64,000 nt of DNA. Origin: a virus. Below, piece after piece: positions 7,523 to 17,440 of the stretch. Each line of letters starts with the position of its first letter. The first letter of the stretch is position 1. Under the pieces are notes generated by a model. The model was not told where the DNA came from, searched no databases, and saw nothing but the letters and a program-made list of their open reading frames with translations. The position numbers and the translations under genes were made by a program. The stretch spans positions 1 through 64,000 of the IMG/VR virus record IMGVR_UViG_3300034111_001103; one strand, 5' to 3'.

Positions 7523-9188
7523 AAGCCAAAGTTACAAGTTCTGAATTTGTTTTGCTCATATTACTTTCAACTTCTAGTAATTCACTTAACCATTTGTAGC
7601 CGTTCATGTGAAATTCAAAAGCATTATTATCTAATCTTTGCATAGCCTGTAGTGTAGATAAATCTTGTAATGAATAATCATAGTAAATATCATTCTCGAT
7701 AAGTATTTCTAATATTCTTTTTTCATTACCATCATACTCCATTTCTACATACTCCAGTGATAATGGCTTTGCAAGGCTTTTATTTACTGCATTTAATTCA
7801 GTTATTTCTTTTACTACACTTTCTTTGTTTCGTATTTCGTAACGTATAGGCTCAATTACTCTTACTTCAGTATCATCAAATTTATATTTAGATATACATT
7901 TAACTGAAAACTCTAATAAGCTAAATAAATTATTACCTATTACAGAAATAAAATCACGTTTTTGTTCTCTATCAATTTCTTTTGCAACTCCACTTTGATT
8001 ATCAAATGACTGATAAATAGATATTGATTGTTCTGCTTTATCCATCATTTCATACCAATATTCTTTATTGATAGCTATTGCATCCATTGGCGGTGAATAG
8101 TATCTTATTGTTGGTATATCGGTTGCCACTTCTCCATTGATAGGATTTGGTGGTGATTTTAATATTTCACTATAAGGTGATAATGCTATCTCAACCCCTA
8201 AGCCATTGCAATTAGGACATCTTATGTCTTTGCAATCGTTATTATTACAATTTGGCTCTGGTATTTCTTTTCTACCTTTACAAGTATTACATACTGTTGC
8301 TAATCTTTCTGTAACTGGAAAACCATATCTAACTTTAACTGCATCGGTTTCACTTGATGCAATTATAGCTTTATTTGCCCATGAATTATATGCTGTAAAG
8401 TAAGTATCAAATAATCTATATTCTTTATTTACTTTTTTATTTTTTTCTTTTACTTCTGCACTTTTAATTGTGTCTAAACCGCCTAAAACTCTAAATGGTA
8501 TAAATCCAAAGTTATGATTATAGTATGGTCTTAACTCATATATTAATTCATTTTTATCATTGAATTTTGTAGGGTGGTATATCCAAATATCTGTATCGTT
8601 TACTATTTTGTAAATTATACATTCTACTTCATCTACATAAGTTGTTTTATAATTATAGACTAAGATATTTTCATCTATGTATCGAATATTTTTGCTTGGT
8701 ATATATTTGATTTCAATATCTACTTCACTTGTTTTATCTACGTTATCAGGGATGTCATTTTTATCAAATGGATTAACCGCTTCAACAAATATTACAGCGT
8801 TTGGGTCTTCCGTATTTAATTGCAAAAAAGACTTAAATATCAAATCATAAATATTTAATTTATTGATTGATACAACGCTTTCAAATTTCTTTTCTTTTAG
8901 ATATTCTTTGATGTTATCACTACAAATTAACTTATAATCACTTTGTTTAATTAAGTGATAAGTTGAATTTAAAGCCTTTAAAATAGGGTCTTTTGTAATA
9001 GGAAAATAAGTATCAACTCGATACTTAATTATTTCTTTTGGCTCGTTTGGTCTATTGATTTCTAGTAGTTCTTTTGGTTGCTCACCTCTAGTGTGAACTA
9101 TCATGCTATTATAGATAGAAACCCACAACTTTCTCAATTGTGGGTCTATCTCTAAATTTGTATATTTTAATAGTTCCTCAACTAGCAT
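7485..9188 (-). CDS. Portal protein (phage A) with an inserted zinc-ribbon-like motif
   Basis: A 567-residue protein located between tail and MuF-like genes, with the size and mixed fold of SPP1/HK97-class portals. It ends with a helical region and overlaps the MuF-like gene. Residues ~288-330 hold CNTCKGRKEI, then CPNCNGLG, two CxxCxG motifs like those of DnaJ-type zinc fingers. Such an insertion is unusual in a portal. The portal forms the dodecameric DNA gate at one capsid vertex. The assignment comes from context and size. Confidence 0.7.
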   Translation of the reverse strand: MLVEELLKYTNLEIDPQLRKLWVSIYNSMIVHTRGEQPKELLEINRPNEPKEIIKYRVDTYFPITKDPILKALNSTYHLIKQSDYKLICSDNIKEYLKEKKFESVVSINKLNIYDLIFKSFLQLNTEDPNAVIFVEAVNPFDKNDIPDNVDKTSEVDIEIKYIPSKNIRYIDENILVYNYKTTYVDEVECIIYKIVNDTDIWIYHPTKFNDKNELIYELRPYYNHNFGFIPFRVLGGLDTIKSAEVKEKNKKVNKEYRLFDTYFTAYNSWANKAIIASSETDAVKVRYGFPVTERLATVCNTCKGRKEIPEPNCNNNDCKDIRCPNCNGLGVEIALSPYSEILKSPPNPINGEVATDIPTIRYYSPPMDAIAINKEYWYEMMDKAEQSISIYQSFDNQSGVAKEIDREQKRDFISVIGNNLFSLLEFSVKCISKYKFDDTEVRVIEPIRYEIRNKESVVKEITELNAVNKSLAKPLSLEYVEMEYDGNEKRILEILIENDIYYDYSLQDLSTLQAMQRLDNNAFEFHMNGYKWLSELLEVESNMSKTNSELVTLAYEKIIPREPTRI

Positions 9189-9189
9189 A

Positions 9190-9792
9190 TTAAGATACTA
9201 CTGTGTCAAACAATGCTGAATCCATACCTGCTACATAACGTCCAATTATTACTGGCTCATCATATACAAATGTAAAAGCAAGTTTATATGTTTGTAGTTC
9301 TTTGATTGCATCTGTTGTAATATCTAAACCACCACTTACTACCATTTGCAAACCACTTTGAATAGTAGCTGACCCTGTTGTATAGTGATTGTTATAGTAT
9401 ATCAAACCATTACAATCTACATAAAACCATCTATATCCTAATGGATTTTTTAATATTTTATTGTAGTATTCAAAATCTGTATTTAATGTTTTATCTACAA
9501 ATGAACTTTCAAAAGTAGCAGTATGTGTCCATACACCTATTGGCATATCTGGAAGACATGAAGCTAATTTTTTATTCTCACTTGACGGAACTGGTTTTGC
9601 ACCAATACCTATAGGCAACATTTGGATTATTCCATTTGCTACAGCAGTAGTAACGTCTGCAACATCTGTTAAATCTATATTTTCGTTACATGGAAAAAAT
9701 CCATAACTTTTTATACCTGCACTTCTAGTTTCATTTTTACATGAAGTAAATGGAGTTGGCATATCTGGAGCGCACAATGAATTACAAATCAT
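9190..9792 (-). CDS. Putative major tail tube protein
   Basis: A 200-residue, beta-rich protein with an N-terminal Cys-rich stretch (MICNSLCAPDMPTPFTSC). The C-terminal half shows alternating hydrophobic residues typical of tail tube subunits. It lies directly upstream of portal in transcription order. A head-neck role is possible instead. No family motif is visible. Confidence 0.45.
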   Translation of the reverse strand: MICNSLCAPDMPTPFTSCKNETRSAGIKSYGFFPCNENIDLTDVADVTTAVANGIIQMLPIGIGAKPVPSSENKKLASCLPDMPIGVWTHTATFESSFVDKTLNTDFEYYNKILKNPLGYRWFYVDCNGLIYYNNHYTTGSATIQSGLQMVVSGGLDITTDAIKELQTYKLAFTFVYDEPVIIGRYVAGMDSALFDTVVS

Positions 9793-10033
9793 CTTTTTTC
9801 TTTTTTTTAGTGTTAATTAATGGCTCGTCTGTTTTGTTTATAGTATCTTCAGGCGTTTCATAATCGCCATTTAATTTTTCTTTTAGTTCATCTTCCAATT
9901 CTGTAACTAATTTCTTAGTATCTACAAGCCTTGTATAGTTAGGGAATGTTTGACCTAAACTAATCATTTTATTATACTGCTTTTCGTTCATGTTGTGAAC
10001 TTTACCAGTAATATTATGCTTTAATTGTACCAT
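9782..10033 (-). CDS. Small charged protein, unknown
   Basis: An 83-residue protein starting MVQLKHNITGKVHNMNEKQ. The acidic middle is followed by a lysine-rich end (NTKKKKKDD), and it overlaps the next gene by 11 bases. Its N-terminus resembles small capsid or tail accessory proteins that begin with a short beta hairpin, but nothing specific can be claimed. Confidence 0.6.
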   Translation of the reverse strand: MVQLKHNITGKVHNMNEKQYNKMISLGQTFPNYTRLVDTKKLVTELEDELKEKLNGDYETPEDTINKTDEPLINTKKKKKDDL

Positions 10034-10090
10034 ACTTTTAAATATAATATTTATTTTTATAAATGCAAATAATATTTAAAATAAATTTGA

Positions 10091-10960
10091 TTAACAATTT
10101 TTATTAATAATCTCGCAACTTTTTTCAAGTTTAACAATAGGAAACCAAAGCGAACCCTTTTCATTGCCCTTTTCAAATCCACTCTTAACTTGTAGTGTAT
10201 AAATTCTACCATTTGTAGCTGTAATTGTCAAGTTTTTACCAGCTAAAACTGCCTTAATTCTATCAACTTGCCACTCTGGAATACCCCATATTCTCAACTC
10301 ATATTGGTCTATTGTTTTACTTTTAGTGTGTACTATTCTAGTTGATAGACTTGTATTTATTTCATCATAGGTATTTTCTTCTGCAACTCCTTTACGTTCT
10401 ATTACTGCCTTTAATCTCATACAATTAGAGTAAACAACCGCAGGTAATGTACTTGTATTGTGAATTACTGAATAATTATATATAGTTCCATTACAATCTT
10501 TTTTAGTGTAATCACTACAAAATAACAATGTTGGTTCTTCACATTGTACTTTACAAAAACCACCACTCATATAAGTTATAGTTCCATAAGTTACTTGTAC
10601 TTTGAAACAATCTACACCTGCCAAAGTGCTATATGTACTCATATCAAATTCTAAATTCGTAAAAGCTCCAAACTCTGTTAGTAATGAAGTTGCATCAAAT
10701 AATGGGACGTTTGCAATAAATACTTCATTGAGTGTATATAAATCTACACTTTTAACAACATCATAGCTTTCTAATGGTATTTGAAATATAAATTTATCAC
10801 CATCAATAAATGGTTGGCAATAACAAGCACCACACTCGTCTTCTTCATTAAACCCTAATAGTCTGGCACAATCACCAAAGATTAATTGCAATCTTTCAGT
10901 TCTTGAATCATTGCTTGTTTCCGTTCCTACTAAACATAAAGGATATGTATGTATTATCAT
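10091..10960 (-). CDS. Tail-associated protein, unknown
   Basis: A 289-residue, beta-rich protein with scattered Cys (ECGACYCQPF; CKVQCEEPTLLFC). It begins two bases downstream of the 10962-12704 stop and belongs to the tail operon. The composition suggests an extracellular virion part such as a distal tail component. Confidence 0.6.
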   Translation of the reverse strand: MIIHTYPLCLVGTETSNDSRTERLQLIFGDCARLLGFNEEDECGACYCQPFIDGDKFIFQIPLESYDVVKSVDLYTLNEVFIANVPLFDATSLLTEFGAFTNLEFDMSTYSTLAGVDCFKVQVTYGTITYMSGGFCKVQCEEPTLLFCSDYTKKDCNGTIYNYSVIHNTSTLPAVVYSNCMRLKAVIERKGVAEENTYDEINTSLSTRIVHTKSKTIDQYELRIWGIPEWQVDRIKAVLAGKNLTITATNGRIYTLQVKSGFEKGNEKGSLWFPIVKLEKSCEIINKNC

Positions 10961-10961
10961 C

Positions 10962-12704
10962 TTATACTTTTTTAATTATTACTTCTAAACTCCATGATAA
11001 AGTCTTATCTAAACTACTTGTATCTAAATAAAACTCTGCACAACTAGACCCTGCAAAAGTAGAAGGAACTCCTACAAAATAACTATTGGTTAATTGTGGC
11101 ATAACTGCACTGCTATAAGGGTCGTATTCAAAATTATTAACACCTTGTTTTAAGACTGGTATTATATTAAATTCATCTGTGTCTAACTTACAAATCTTTA
11201 CTTTAAAATAGTCTAAACAAGTTGAATTTAAAGTTACTATATTGTCAATTATTGAAGTTATTACATCGCCCGTATCTGGATTAATTAATTCGATGCTATG
11301 AATTTTTGGAACTGCTAAAGCCATATCATAATTTAATATATGATTTAACGAACTACATTGTATTGTTTCAGTATGTGTACTTGAATAGATTATATCAAGT
11401 TCAAACTCTGCTAATATGTACTCCCCTAACCATTCATTTCTCATTGTGAATAAGAATTGATACGATAAAGCCGTTGTGTTTATAGTCATTGAGCCTGTGC
11501 CAAATACTGGTACTGCTGTCCACGTTCCCAAACTATAAACTGCTGTTGATTCATGGACTACTACACCTGTACTTTGAATACTTAATTTTAATCTTGCTAC
11601 TTTATCATAATTTTCATATCCTAAAGGAAAACAATCTGGAGTTAATACATCTATCTTATTAAAATCTGTTCTACTTACCCTAAACCCATATAAAACCCTT
11701 TCACTCATTGTAGATTCTAAACAAGCACCTATATAAGAATTATTGTAATCACCATATCTAGGTTCAATAGTTGGATAACATCCATATATTACTTCTGGTG
11801 CATTCAATTTTGCACTATAAACAAGCGAACCTGCATCATCATAAACTATTGCTAATATATCTTTTGTAGATGGAGTTAATGCAGTTAAATCAGCTTCTAA
11901 TGTGTAACTACTACCTACATTTGACATTGTGGCAATCTGTGAATCTTCAATTATCGAATCATTAAAACTTCCTGTACTTTCACCATTCTTATTTATTAAC
12001 ATTATTTTTGCACTACTCGGAGTTGTAGCTCCACTATCAAATTCTATAGTAGTTGTAACTGGTGTATTAATTATTAATTGTTGAGGTGTAGTTAAAGTCC
12101 ATCCATCTGTTATAAATGTAGTAACTTCGTTTTCGTAAAATCTAGCATAGGCAATATCATAATCTAAATACCTTTCATTTGCATTTGTGTTTATTCCGTC
12201 AATACTAAGAAACTTAGTAAAATACTTAGTACTATCATATACGCTTGTTTGATTGTTATTATTAGCACTTGTAGATTTATTTTGCAACCAATTACTAAAA
12301 CTATTTGCACCATTTTGACCTATGAAAGTATTTGTATCATCAGTTACATAAAATTTATGTCTGATTGTGAAAGTATTTAAACTATCTTTTGTAAAATAGA
12401 CTTCATAATTTTTTCCTTGATAGTAATTGCTATCTTGCGAACTTCCATCAACTTCTAAGCTCATAGGATATTCAACTCCTATAGTAAGATTACTAGTTGA
12501 TATTTTCCAACTATTATCTGTTGTAGGTTCTATTGGTACATCTAAAGCAAATGCACTATTATATTTGACTATAACATCATCTAAACAAGTATCACAACCA
12601 TATTGTGCTTCCATTTGTTTATTTTCACCTATTGCACAAATTAAATCGGTACTTGAAGTTAATCCGCTTATATCATCAGTATATGCTATGCTTATTCTTT
12701 TCAT
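10962..12704 (-). CDS. Large tail protein, unknown
   Basis: A 580-residue, Ser/Thr-rich, beta-rich protein. It includes an Asn/Ser linker near residues 145-160 and Ig-like regions after residue 215. Its ATG overlaps the stop of the gene before it. Position after the baseplate-like gene 12704-14368 and composition suggest a tail-tip or side-fibre protein. Confidence 0.6.
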   Translation of the reverse strand: MKRISIAYTDDISGLTSSTDLICAIGENKQMEAQYGCDTCLDDVIVKYNSAFALDVPIEPTTDNSWKISTSNLTIGVEYPMSLEVDGSSQDSNYYQGKNYEVYFTKDSLNTFTIRHKFYVTDDTNTFIGQNGANSFSNWLQNKSTSANNNNQTSVYDSTKYFTKFLSIDGINTNANERYLDYDIAYARFYENEVTTFITDGWTLTTPQQLIINTPVTTTIEFDSGATTPSSAKIMLINKNGESTGSFNDSIIEDSQIATMSNVGSSYTLEADLTALTPSTKDILAIVYDDAGSLVYSAKLNAPEVIYGCYPTIEPRYGDYNNSYIGACLESTMSERVLYGFRVSRTDFNKIDVLTPDCFPLGYENYDKVARLKLSIQSTGVVVHESTAVYSLGTWTAVPVFGTGSMTINTTALSYQFLFTMRNEWLGEYILAEFELDIIYSSTHTETIQCSSLNHILNYDMALAVPKIHSIELINPDTGDVITSIIDNIVTLNSTCLDYFKVKICKLDTDEFNIIPVLKQGVNNFEYDPYSSAVMPQLTNSYFVGVPSTFAGSSCAEFYLDTSSLDKTLSWSLEVIIKKV

Positions 12705-14368
12705 TATATTATTCCTGTTATTCTAGCTGTTCTATCTTTAAAATTAAATTCTATACTTTCTATTATTGCTTTTGTTGGAGTTCCAAATACTTTAATCATT
12801 ATTGCACTATCATTTTGGTAAGATAAATATTCAGCACAACTAAAATCAATAGTTAGTGAGTATTTTAACCATTTTCTTTGATACTTACCATAAACTCCTC
12901 TGTGGTTTGGTACATTTCTAGGATTCTCTATGAAGTGGAAATTATCATATAAATTGCAATCCTCATAATTTGCTATATTGTTTGGGAATATAGAAGTAGT
13001 TGAACCAAATGAGCTATACCCTGTATCTAAACTAGCTTGTGCATAATTACCATTAAACCATAATGCACTATTAGCTTTATGAACCGCAGTAGCATATAAT
13101 GAAGCATCATAACGACCTACATTAATAGGAGTATATTCTCCACCTGAATAAACCCCATTAAATCCTGCAATACATATTGTAGGAGTAGAAATTAATGTTT
13201 TCTTTTTCATATCCAAACAATCTTCTAAACTTCCAACTGCATAATCTGAAAACCCAAATAATGGTATCCACGCTAAAGAACAATAAGCTCCATATTCATC
13301 TTTTTGAATAGGATTAACTGGATTATTCCATTCTACAATATCATTGTACAATTCTTTATATAAAGAAACATCTGGTTGGTCTTCACCAAATGGTAAAGTA
13401 GACCATTGCATATTTGCATAAGCATACATATTCCTATTATCAATCTCAAAGCATAATTGATAATCTGTGCAATCCTTCCATATTACAGAATTATAATAAA
13501 AATAATCTTTACGTTCAAATATGAATTGAACTACACCTCCTACACTTTTCAATAGATAATCAGCATTGAAAATAGGTTTTAGTTGTTCTAAGAATTGCTT
13601 TGTCGTTTTAATATACCTATTCTCCCATCTTATTTTATTGCCTATTTCAGATTCTTTTAATGGTTTTGCTATATCAGAGTTAAGCAAATAAGCATGATAA
13701 TAAGGGTTTAAATTACTTTGAAAGCTCGAAGTTGCAGGAGTGTAATTATAATTATCTCCTGTCCATCCATTTAATGAATTTCTACTATTTAATATTCCAG
13801 ATGCAAATATAAAGTTTGGTTGGTTGGCTATTGTAGCACTTAATAAACCACCTATTCTAGCACCCTCTACGTATCTAAAATTAGGACCTACTCCTGTTGA
13901 AAATCTAATTGGGAAATTCAAAAAATGCTCACCTATTATTTTATAAGCATCATAATCTAATACATTATTTAAACTCAAATAAGCATCAGTAACCTCATCA
14001 TATTCTGTTGCTCTAGCTAATATATAACACTCATCTGTACACCATTCTATCTTATCTCTTGTAATTTGTCCTTTGAATATCCAAACTCCGCACTCACAAT
14101 CATAAAACCGAACCCACATATATTGAGCATTATTATCATAGAAATTAGTAAGTAGTAAGTCTTTAGTTGCATTGTAAAACTTAATATCACCACTCATTTT
14201 CCTCATTACTTGGTTACCATCTTGACGCTCACAATTTAATGTAAGTTCTTCAAGTCCTTCAACATCTTGCTCTGGAACATCAAACCATGTAACTGGCAAT
14301 GAAGCTAAGTTATAGACTGGCTTTGCTGTTACTGGTTGTACTGATTGATATGCTAATTGTAACTTCAT
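12704..14368 (-). CDS. Tail tip / baseplate-like protein
   Basis: A 554-residue protein directly downstream of the tape measure gene with no gap, where distal tail (Dit) or tail-associated (Tal) proteins usually sit. The N-terminal ~130 residues look like a Dit-type beta barrel (FYNATKDLLLTNFYD; VRFYDCECGVWIFKGQI). The rest is Tyr/Asn-rich beta. Role inferred from gene order and composition. Confidence 0.6.
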   Translation of the reverse strand: MKLQLAYQSVQPVTAKPVYNLASLPVTWFDVPEQDVEGLEELTLNCERQDGNQVMRKMSGDIKFYNATKDLLLTNFYDNNAQYMWVRFYDCECGVWIFKGQITRDKIEWCTDECYILARATEYDEVTDAYLSLNNVLDYDAYKIIGEHFLNFPIRFSTGVGPNFRYVEGARIGGLLSATIANQPNFIFASGILNSRNSLNGWTGDNYNYTPATSSFQSNLNPYYHAYLLNSDIAKPLKESEIGNKIRWENRYIKTTKQFLEQLKPIFNADYLLKSVGGVVQFIFERKDYFYYNSVIWKDCTDYQLCFEIDNRNMYAYANMQWSTLPFGEDQPDVSLYKELYNDIVEWNNPVNPIQKDEYGAYCSLAWIPLFGFSDYAVGSLEDCLDMKKKTLISTPTICIAGFNGVYSGGEYTPINVGRYDASLYATAVHKANSALWFNGNYAQASLDTGYSSFGSTTSIFPNNIANYEDCNLYDNFHFIENPRNVPNHRGVYGKYQRKWLKYSLTIDFSCAEYLSYQNDSAIMIKVFGTPTKAIIESIEFNFKDRTARITGII

Positions 14369-17300
14369 TTATCTTTTCCAAGCGTTTTCTTTGTCAATTA
14401 TTTGTTTCATTCTAAAACTTAAACCTCTACTATCTGCATTGAATGAAGCCTGTGGCATCCTATTAGGTAAATCAATTATAGCCTTTTCAACTTGTTTTAG
14501 TCTGTCTTCTAATTGCCCATTTTGATTTACAAATGTAGTGGATAATATCGGATTTAATTGCATTGAATCTAATCTTACACTTGCTAATAAATTATCCAAA
14601 TCAATTTTTTCATTGTTAATTTTGTCAAACCATTTTTGATTCTTTAATGAAGTTTCACGATTGAAAATAAACTCATCTCCTTCCATTTCGTACAACTCAT
14701 TTCTACCTTGAACACCAAACTTGATACCTCCTTGTTCATGTGATGCACCTTTCATCATTCCTGTTGGTACTTTACCACCTTTTCTGAATTGTTGGCTAGA
14801 TACTACTCCAATTTGCACCGCAGTAAGCGCCGCTAAAAGTCCAGTTAGTACTCCAGCTATTATTGGTCCTGCAGGAGCTTGTGAACCCCATTGCGCCCAT
14901 ATATTAGCTATACCAACCGCATTATTAATAAGTATTTCAGCTATTGCAATAGCTTTCTTTTTACGTGCTTGTTCACGTCTTAATTCCTCTAACTTAGCTT
15001 CTTTTTTTAATTCAGCATCATATAACTGTGAATTACCTTTATCTGCTATTTGTTTAGCTTCTGCTACATTTACTTTTTGTTTTTCAATTAGCTTATCTAG
15101 GTTTGCAATATTCCTATCTATTGAGTTAGATATTATTTGAGTGAATCCTAAAAATATATCACCAACATATGTTGCTATTTGTCCAGCTGCTTTTTTTAAT
15201 CCTTCTTCTAATGTTAATAATGTACTTTCTTGTTTCTTTATATTGCTTTGTTGTTCTTGTACACTCTTATCATAATCTTGTGTTAATTTATCCCTAGTTC
15301 TTTTAGCTTCTTTTATCCTTTCTTCATTGCCATCTTTTTCAGCGTCTGCTAATTGCTTATTAGCTTCTTTCATCTTATTATTAAAATCTATTTTTGTAGA
15401 TTCTAATTGTTTGTATGCAAATTCTACAACTAATCTTTGTTCTTGAATAGCTTTTTTAGTTGCATTTAAGTCAAATAAACTTGTAGTTAATCCACCTAAG
15501 CCACTAGTTACACCGCTAAAATCTCCGCCTATACTTGCTGTAGCGCTTAAAAATGCGCTTTTAAGTCTTTCTGTATAATCTAATACATCATCAATATTCA
15601 CATCTTCTAATCTTAATGGAACGCTTAAATCAATTTCTTTTAAAGTTAAAGTTTCTTGTAAAAATTCTATTTCTTTTGTAAATACAGCAATTAAATTTAA
15701 TAACGACCCCGCTCTTTCTTTTTCTTTTTGCGCTTTTTCTTTTTCTTTTTGCGCTTTTACCTTTTCAGCATTTTCTTTTAATCGTTCTTTATGCTTTTCA
15801 GCTAGTTCACGTTCTCTATTTGCATAGAAAATATCACGCTCATTTTCAGCTTTTAAAATTTCAGTTATCTTTTCAGATTTTTCATTATATAATTTAGCTT
15901 CATCATTACTTAATGCTATCTTTTGTTTGAGTTTTAATTCAATGCCTTCTATATTTCTTAGTTCTTCTTTTTCCTTTTCATCAAGTCCATTTTTAAGAAT
16001 ATTAACGCTTCTATTTACTTGTTCAGCTTCTAAATTATAAGTGTCTTTGCCCTGTGCTTTTAGTAATAGTATTTGTCTATTTTTGAACTCCTGTGATGCC
16101 TTTGCAAATTCATTAAGTCTTTTCTGTGCATTGATTTGTTCTTGTCCTATATAAGCTTGGGTATAAGAATCACTAGTTTGTTTGCCTAAGTCCTTAAATT
16201 TATTTACAATACCTTTAAATCCATCATTTAATCCACCGCTTACAATATCACCAATGCCTTCAAATGCAGTTGAAAATGCACTGCTTAAACCTGCTATAGT
16301 GGATTTTATGTTATCAATATTTTTAGATAAGAATTGTATTGCTTCAATTATTAATGCAATAACTGGAAGTACAACAAATAATACTTCTTTGAATTTTTGG
16401 AAACCCTCTGAATTTTCTTCAACTGCTTTTTTTAATTTATCGTAATTAGCTATTAAAGTAGCTATAGCTATAACTGCTAATCCTATACCTGTCGCCGCTA
16501 AAGCTATTCTAAACAACTTCATAGCTCCTGTACTAGCTCCAACAACAAAAGTATATAATTCTAGTGCTAATGATTGCGCACCTATTAAAAATATACTATC
16601 TTTTTTTAATGCGTTTTGGACTTGTTCTAATCCTTGAAGCACAGCCATAGCACCATTAACCTTTAACAATGCTTGTTGCACTTTGTCATTTTCAACTCCA
16701 AATAGAGCAGAAGCACCTTGCAATGATGCAAATATCCCAACACCTAAACTAAGACCAGACATCGCAGTAGATAATAGCTTAGTATCACTACTTAGTAATT
16801 TTATTTCTTTATTGGTATCATTTGCAGTCTTAGTCATTTCAACTAATCTTTGCTTTGCTATAACTAACTCATCACCTGTTAATTTACCACTATTAATTAA
16901 GTTTTTTAACTCATTCATTTCCGTACGGAAAGACTTAGTTTTAACGGTCATTTCTTCCGTTCTTTTGCCTAATTCAGTTGCACTATTAACCCCTTTATTA
17001 ATTGCATCTTCTAAGATTTCAAAAGCCTGTGCATTACTTATTGCACCCTTTTCAACTGCCTTTGCGACTTCACCTGCTACTTTCATAAACTCCTTATCTT
17101 TCATTAAGACGTTTTGAAGCTCATTTGCTAATTCTTTTACTTCCTTAGTACTTGATGCAATAGAAATGTCATTGAATTGCTTTTTAGCCTGTGCTAAGTT
17201 TTTTAAACCATCCGCACCACCTTTGATATTCTTATCAAATTCAGATAGTTCTTTTTGTGTTGTGTTTAATGATAGATTAAGTTCATCAGTAGCTTTAGTA

Positions 17301-17392
17301 GTGTTTTGCATAACCTTATCAAGGTTCTTTGCGCTTGGTACTGCTTCCGATGTATCGAATAAAACTTTTAAAACTACATTCTCATTTGCCAT
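14369..17392 (-). CDS. Tail tape measure protein (phage A)
   Basis: A 1007-residue protein, the longest in phage A. The N-terminus (1-200) is coiled coil. Three hydrophobic stretches lie between about residues 205 and 350 (GLSLGVGIFASLQGASALFG; ATGIGLAVIAIATLIANY; VVLPVIALIIEAIQFL). A long charged coil runs from 470 to 560, and a second hydrophobic domain near 820-860 includes AAGVLTGLLAALTAVQ-like sequence. This is the standard tape-measure layout. It implies a long tail, so phage A is a siphovirus (or myovirus lacking a visible sheath). By the usual ~0.15 nm per residue the tail would be near 150 nm. Confidence 0.85.
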   Translation of the reverse strand: MANENVVLKVLFDTSEAVPSAKNLDKVMQNTTKATDELNLSLNTTQKELSEFDKNIKGGADGLKNLAQAKKQFNDISIASSTKEVKELANELQNVLMKDKEFMKVAGEVAKAVEKGAISNAQAFEILEDAINKGVNSATELGKRTEEMTVKTKSFRTEMNELKNLINSGKLTGDELVIAKQRLVEMTKTANDTNKEIKLLSSDTKLLSTAMSGLSLGVGIFASLQGASALFGVENDKVQQALLKVNGAMAVLQGLEQVQNALKKDSIFLIGAQSLALELYTFVVGASTGAMKLFRIALAATGIGLAVIAIATLIANYDKLKKAVEENSEGFQKFKEVLFVVLPVIALIIEAIQFLSKNIDNIKSTIAGLSSAFSTAFEGIGDIVSGGLNDGFKGIVNKFKDLGKQTSDSYTQAYIGQEQINAQKRLNEFAKASQEFKNRQILLLKAQGKDTYNLEAEQVNRSVNILKNGLDEKEKEELRNIEGIELKLKQKIALSNDEAKLYNEKSEKITEILKAENERDIFYANRERELAEKHKERLKENAEKVKAQKEKEKAQKEKERAGSLLNLIAVFTKEIEFLQETLTLKEIDLSVPLRLEDVNIDDVLDYTERLKSAFLSATASIGGDFSGVTSGLGGLTTSLFDLNATKKAIQEQRLVVEFAYKQLESTKIDFNNKMKEANKQLADAEKDGNEERIKEAKRTRDKLTQDYDKSVQEQQSNIKKQESTLLTLEEGLKKAAGQIATYVGDIFLGFTQIISNSIDRNIANLDKLIEKQKVNVAEAKQIADKGNSQLYDAELKKEAKLEELRREQARKKKAIAIAEILINNAVGIANIWAQWGSQAPAGPIIAGVLTGLLAALTAVQIGVVSSQQFRKGGKVPTGMMKGASHEQGGIKFGVQGRNELYEMEGDEFIFNRETSLKNQKWFDKINNEKIDLDNLLASVRLDSMQLNPILSTTFVNQNGQLEDRLKQVEKAIIDLPNRMPQASFNADSRGLSFRMKQIIDKENAWKR

Positions 17393-17440
17393 ACTTTTAA
17401 ATATAGTAAATTTTTTGATTTATGCAAATTTTAAAGTCTA

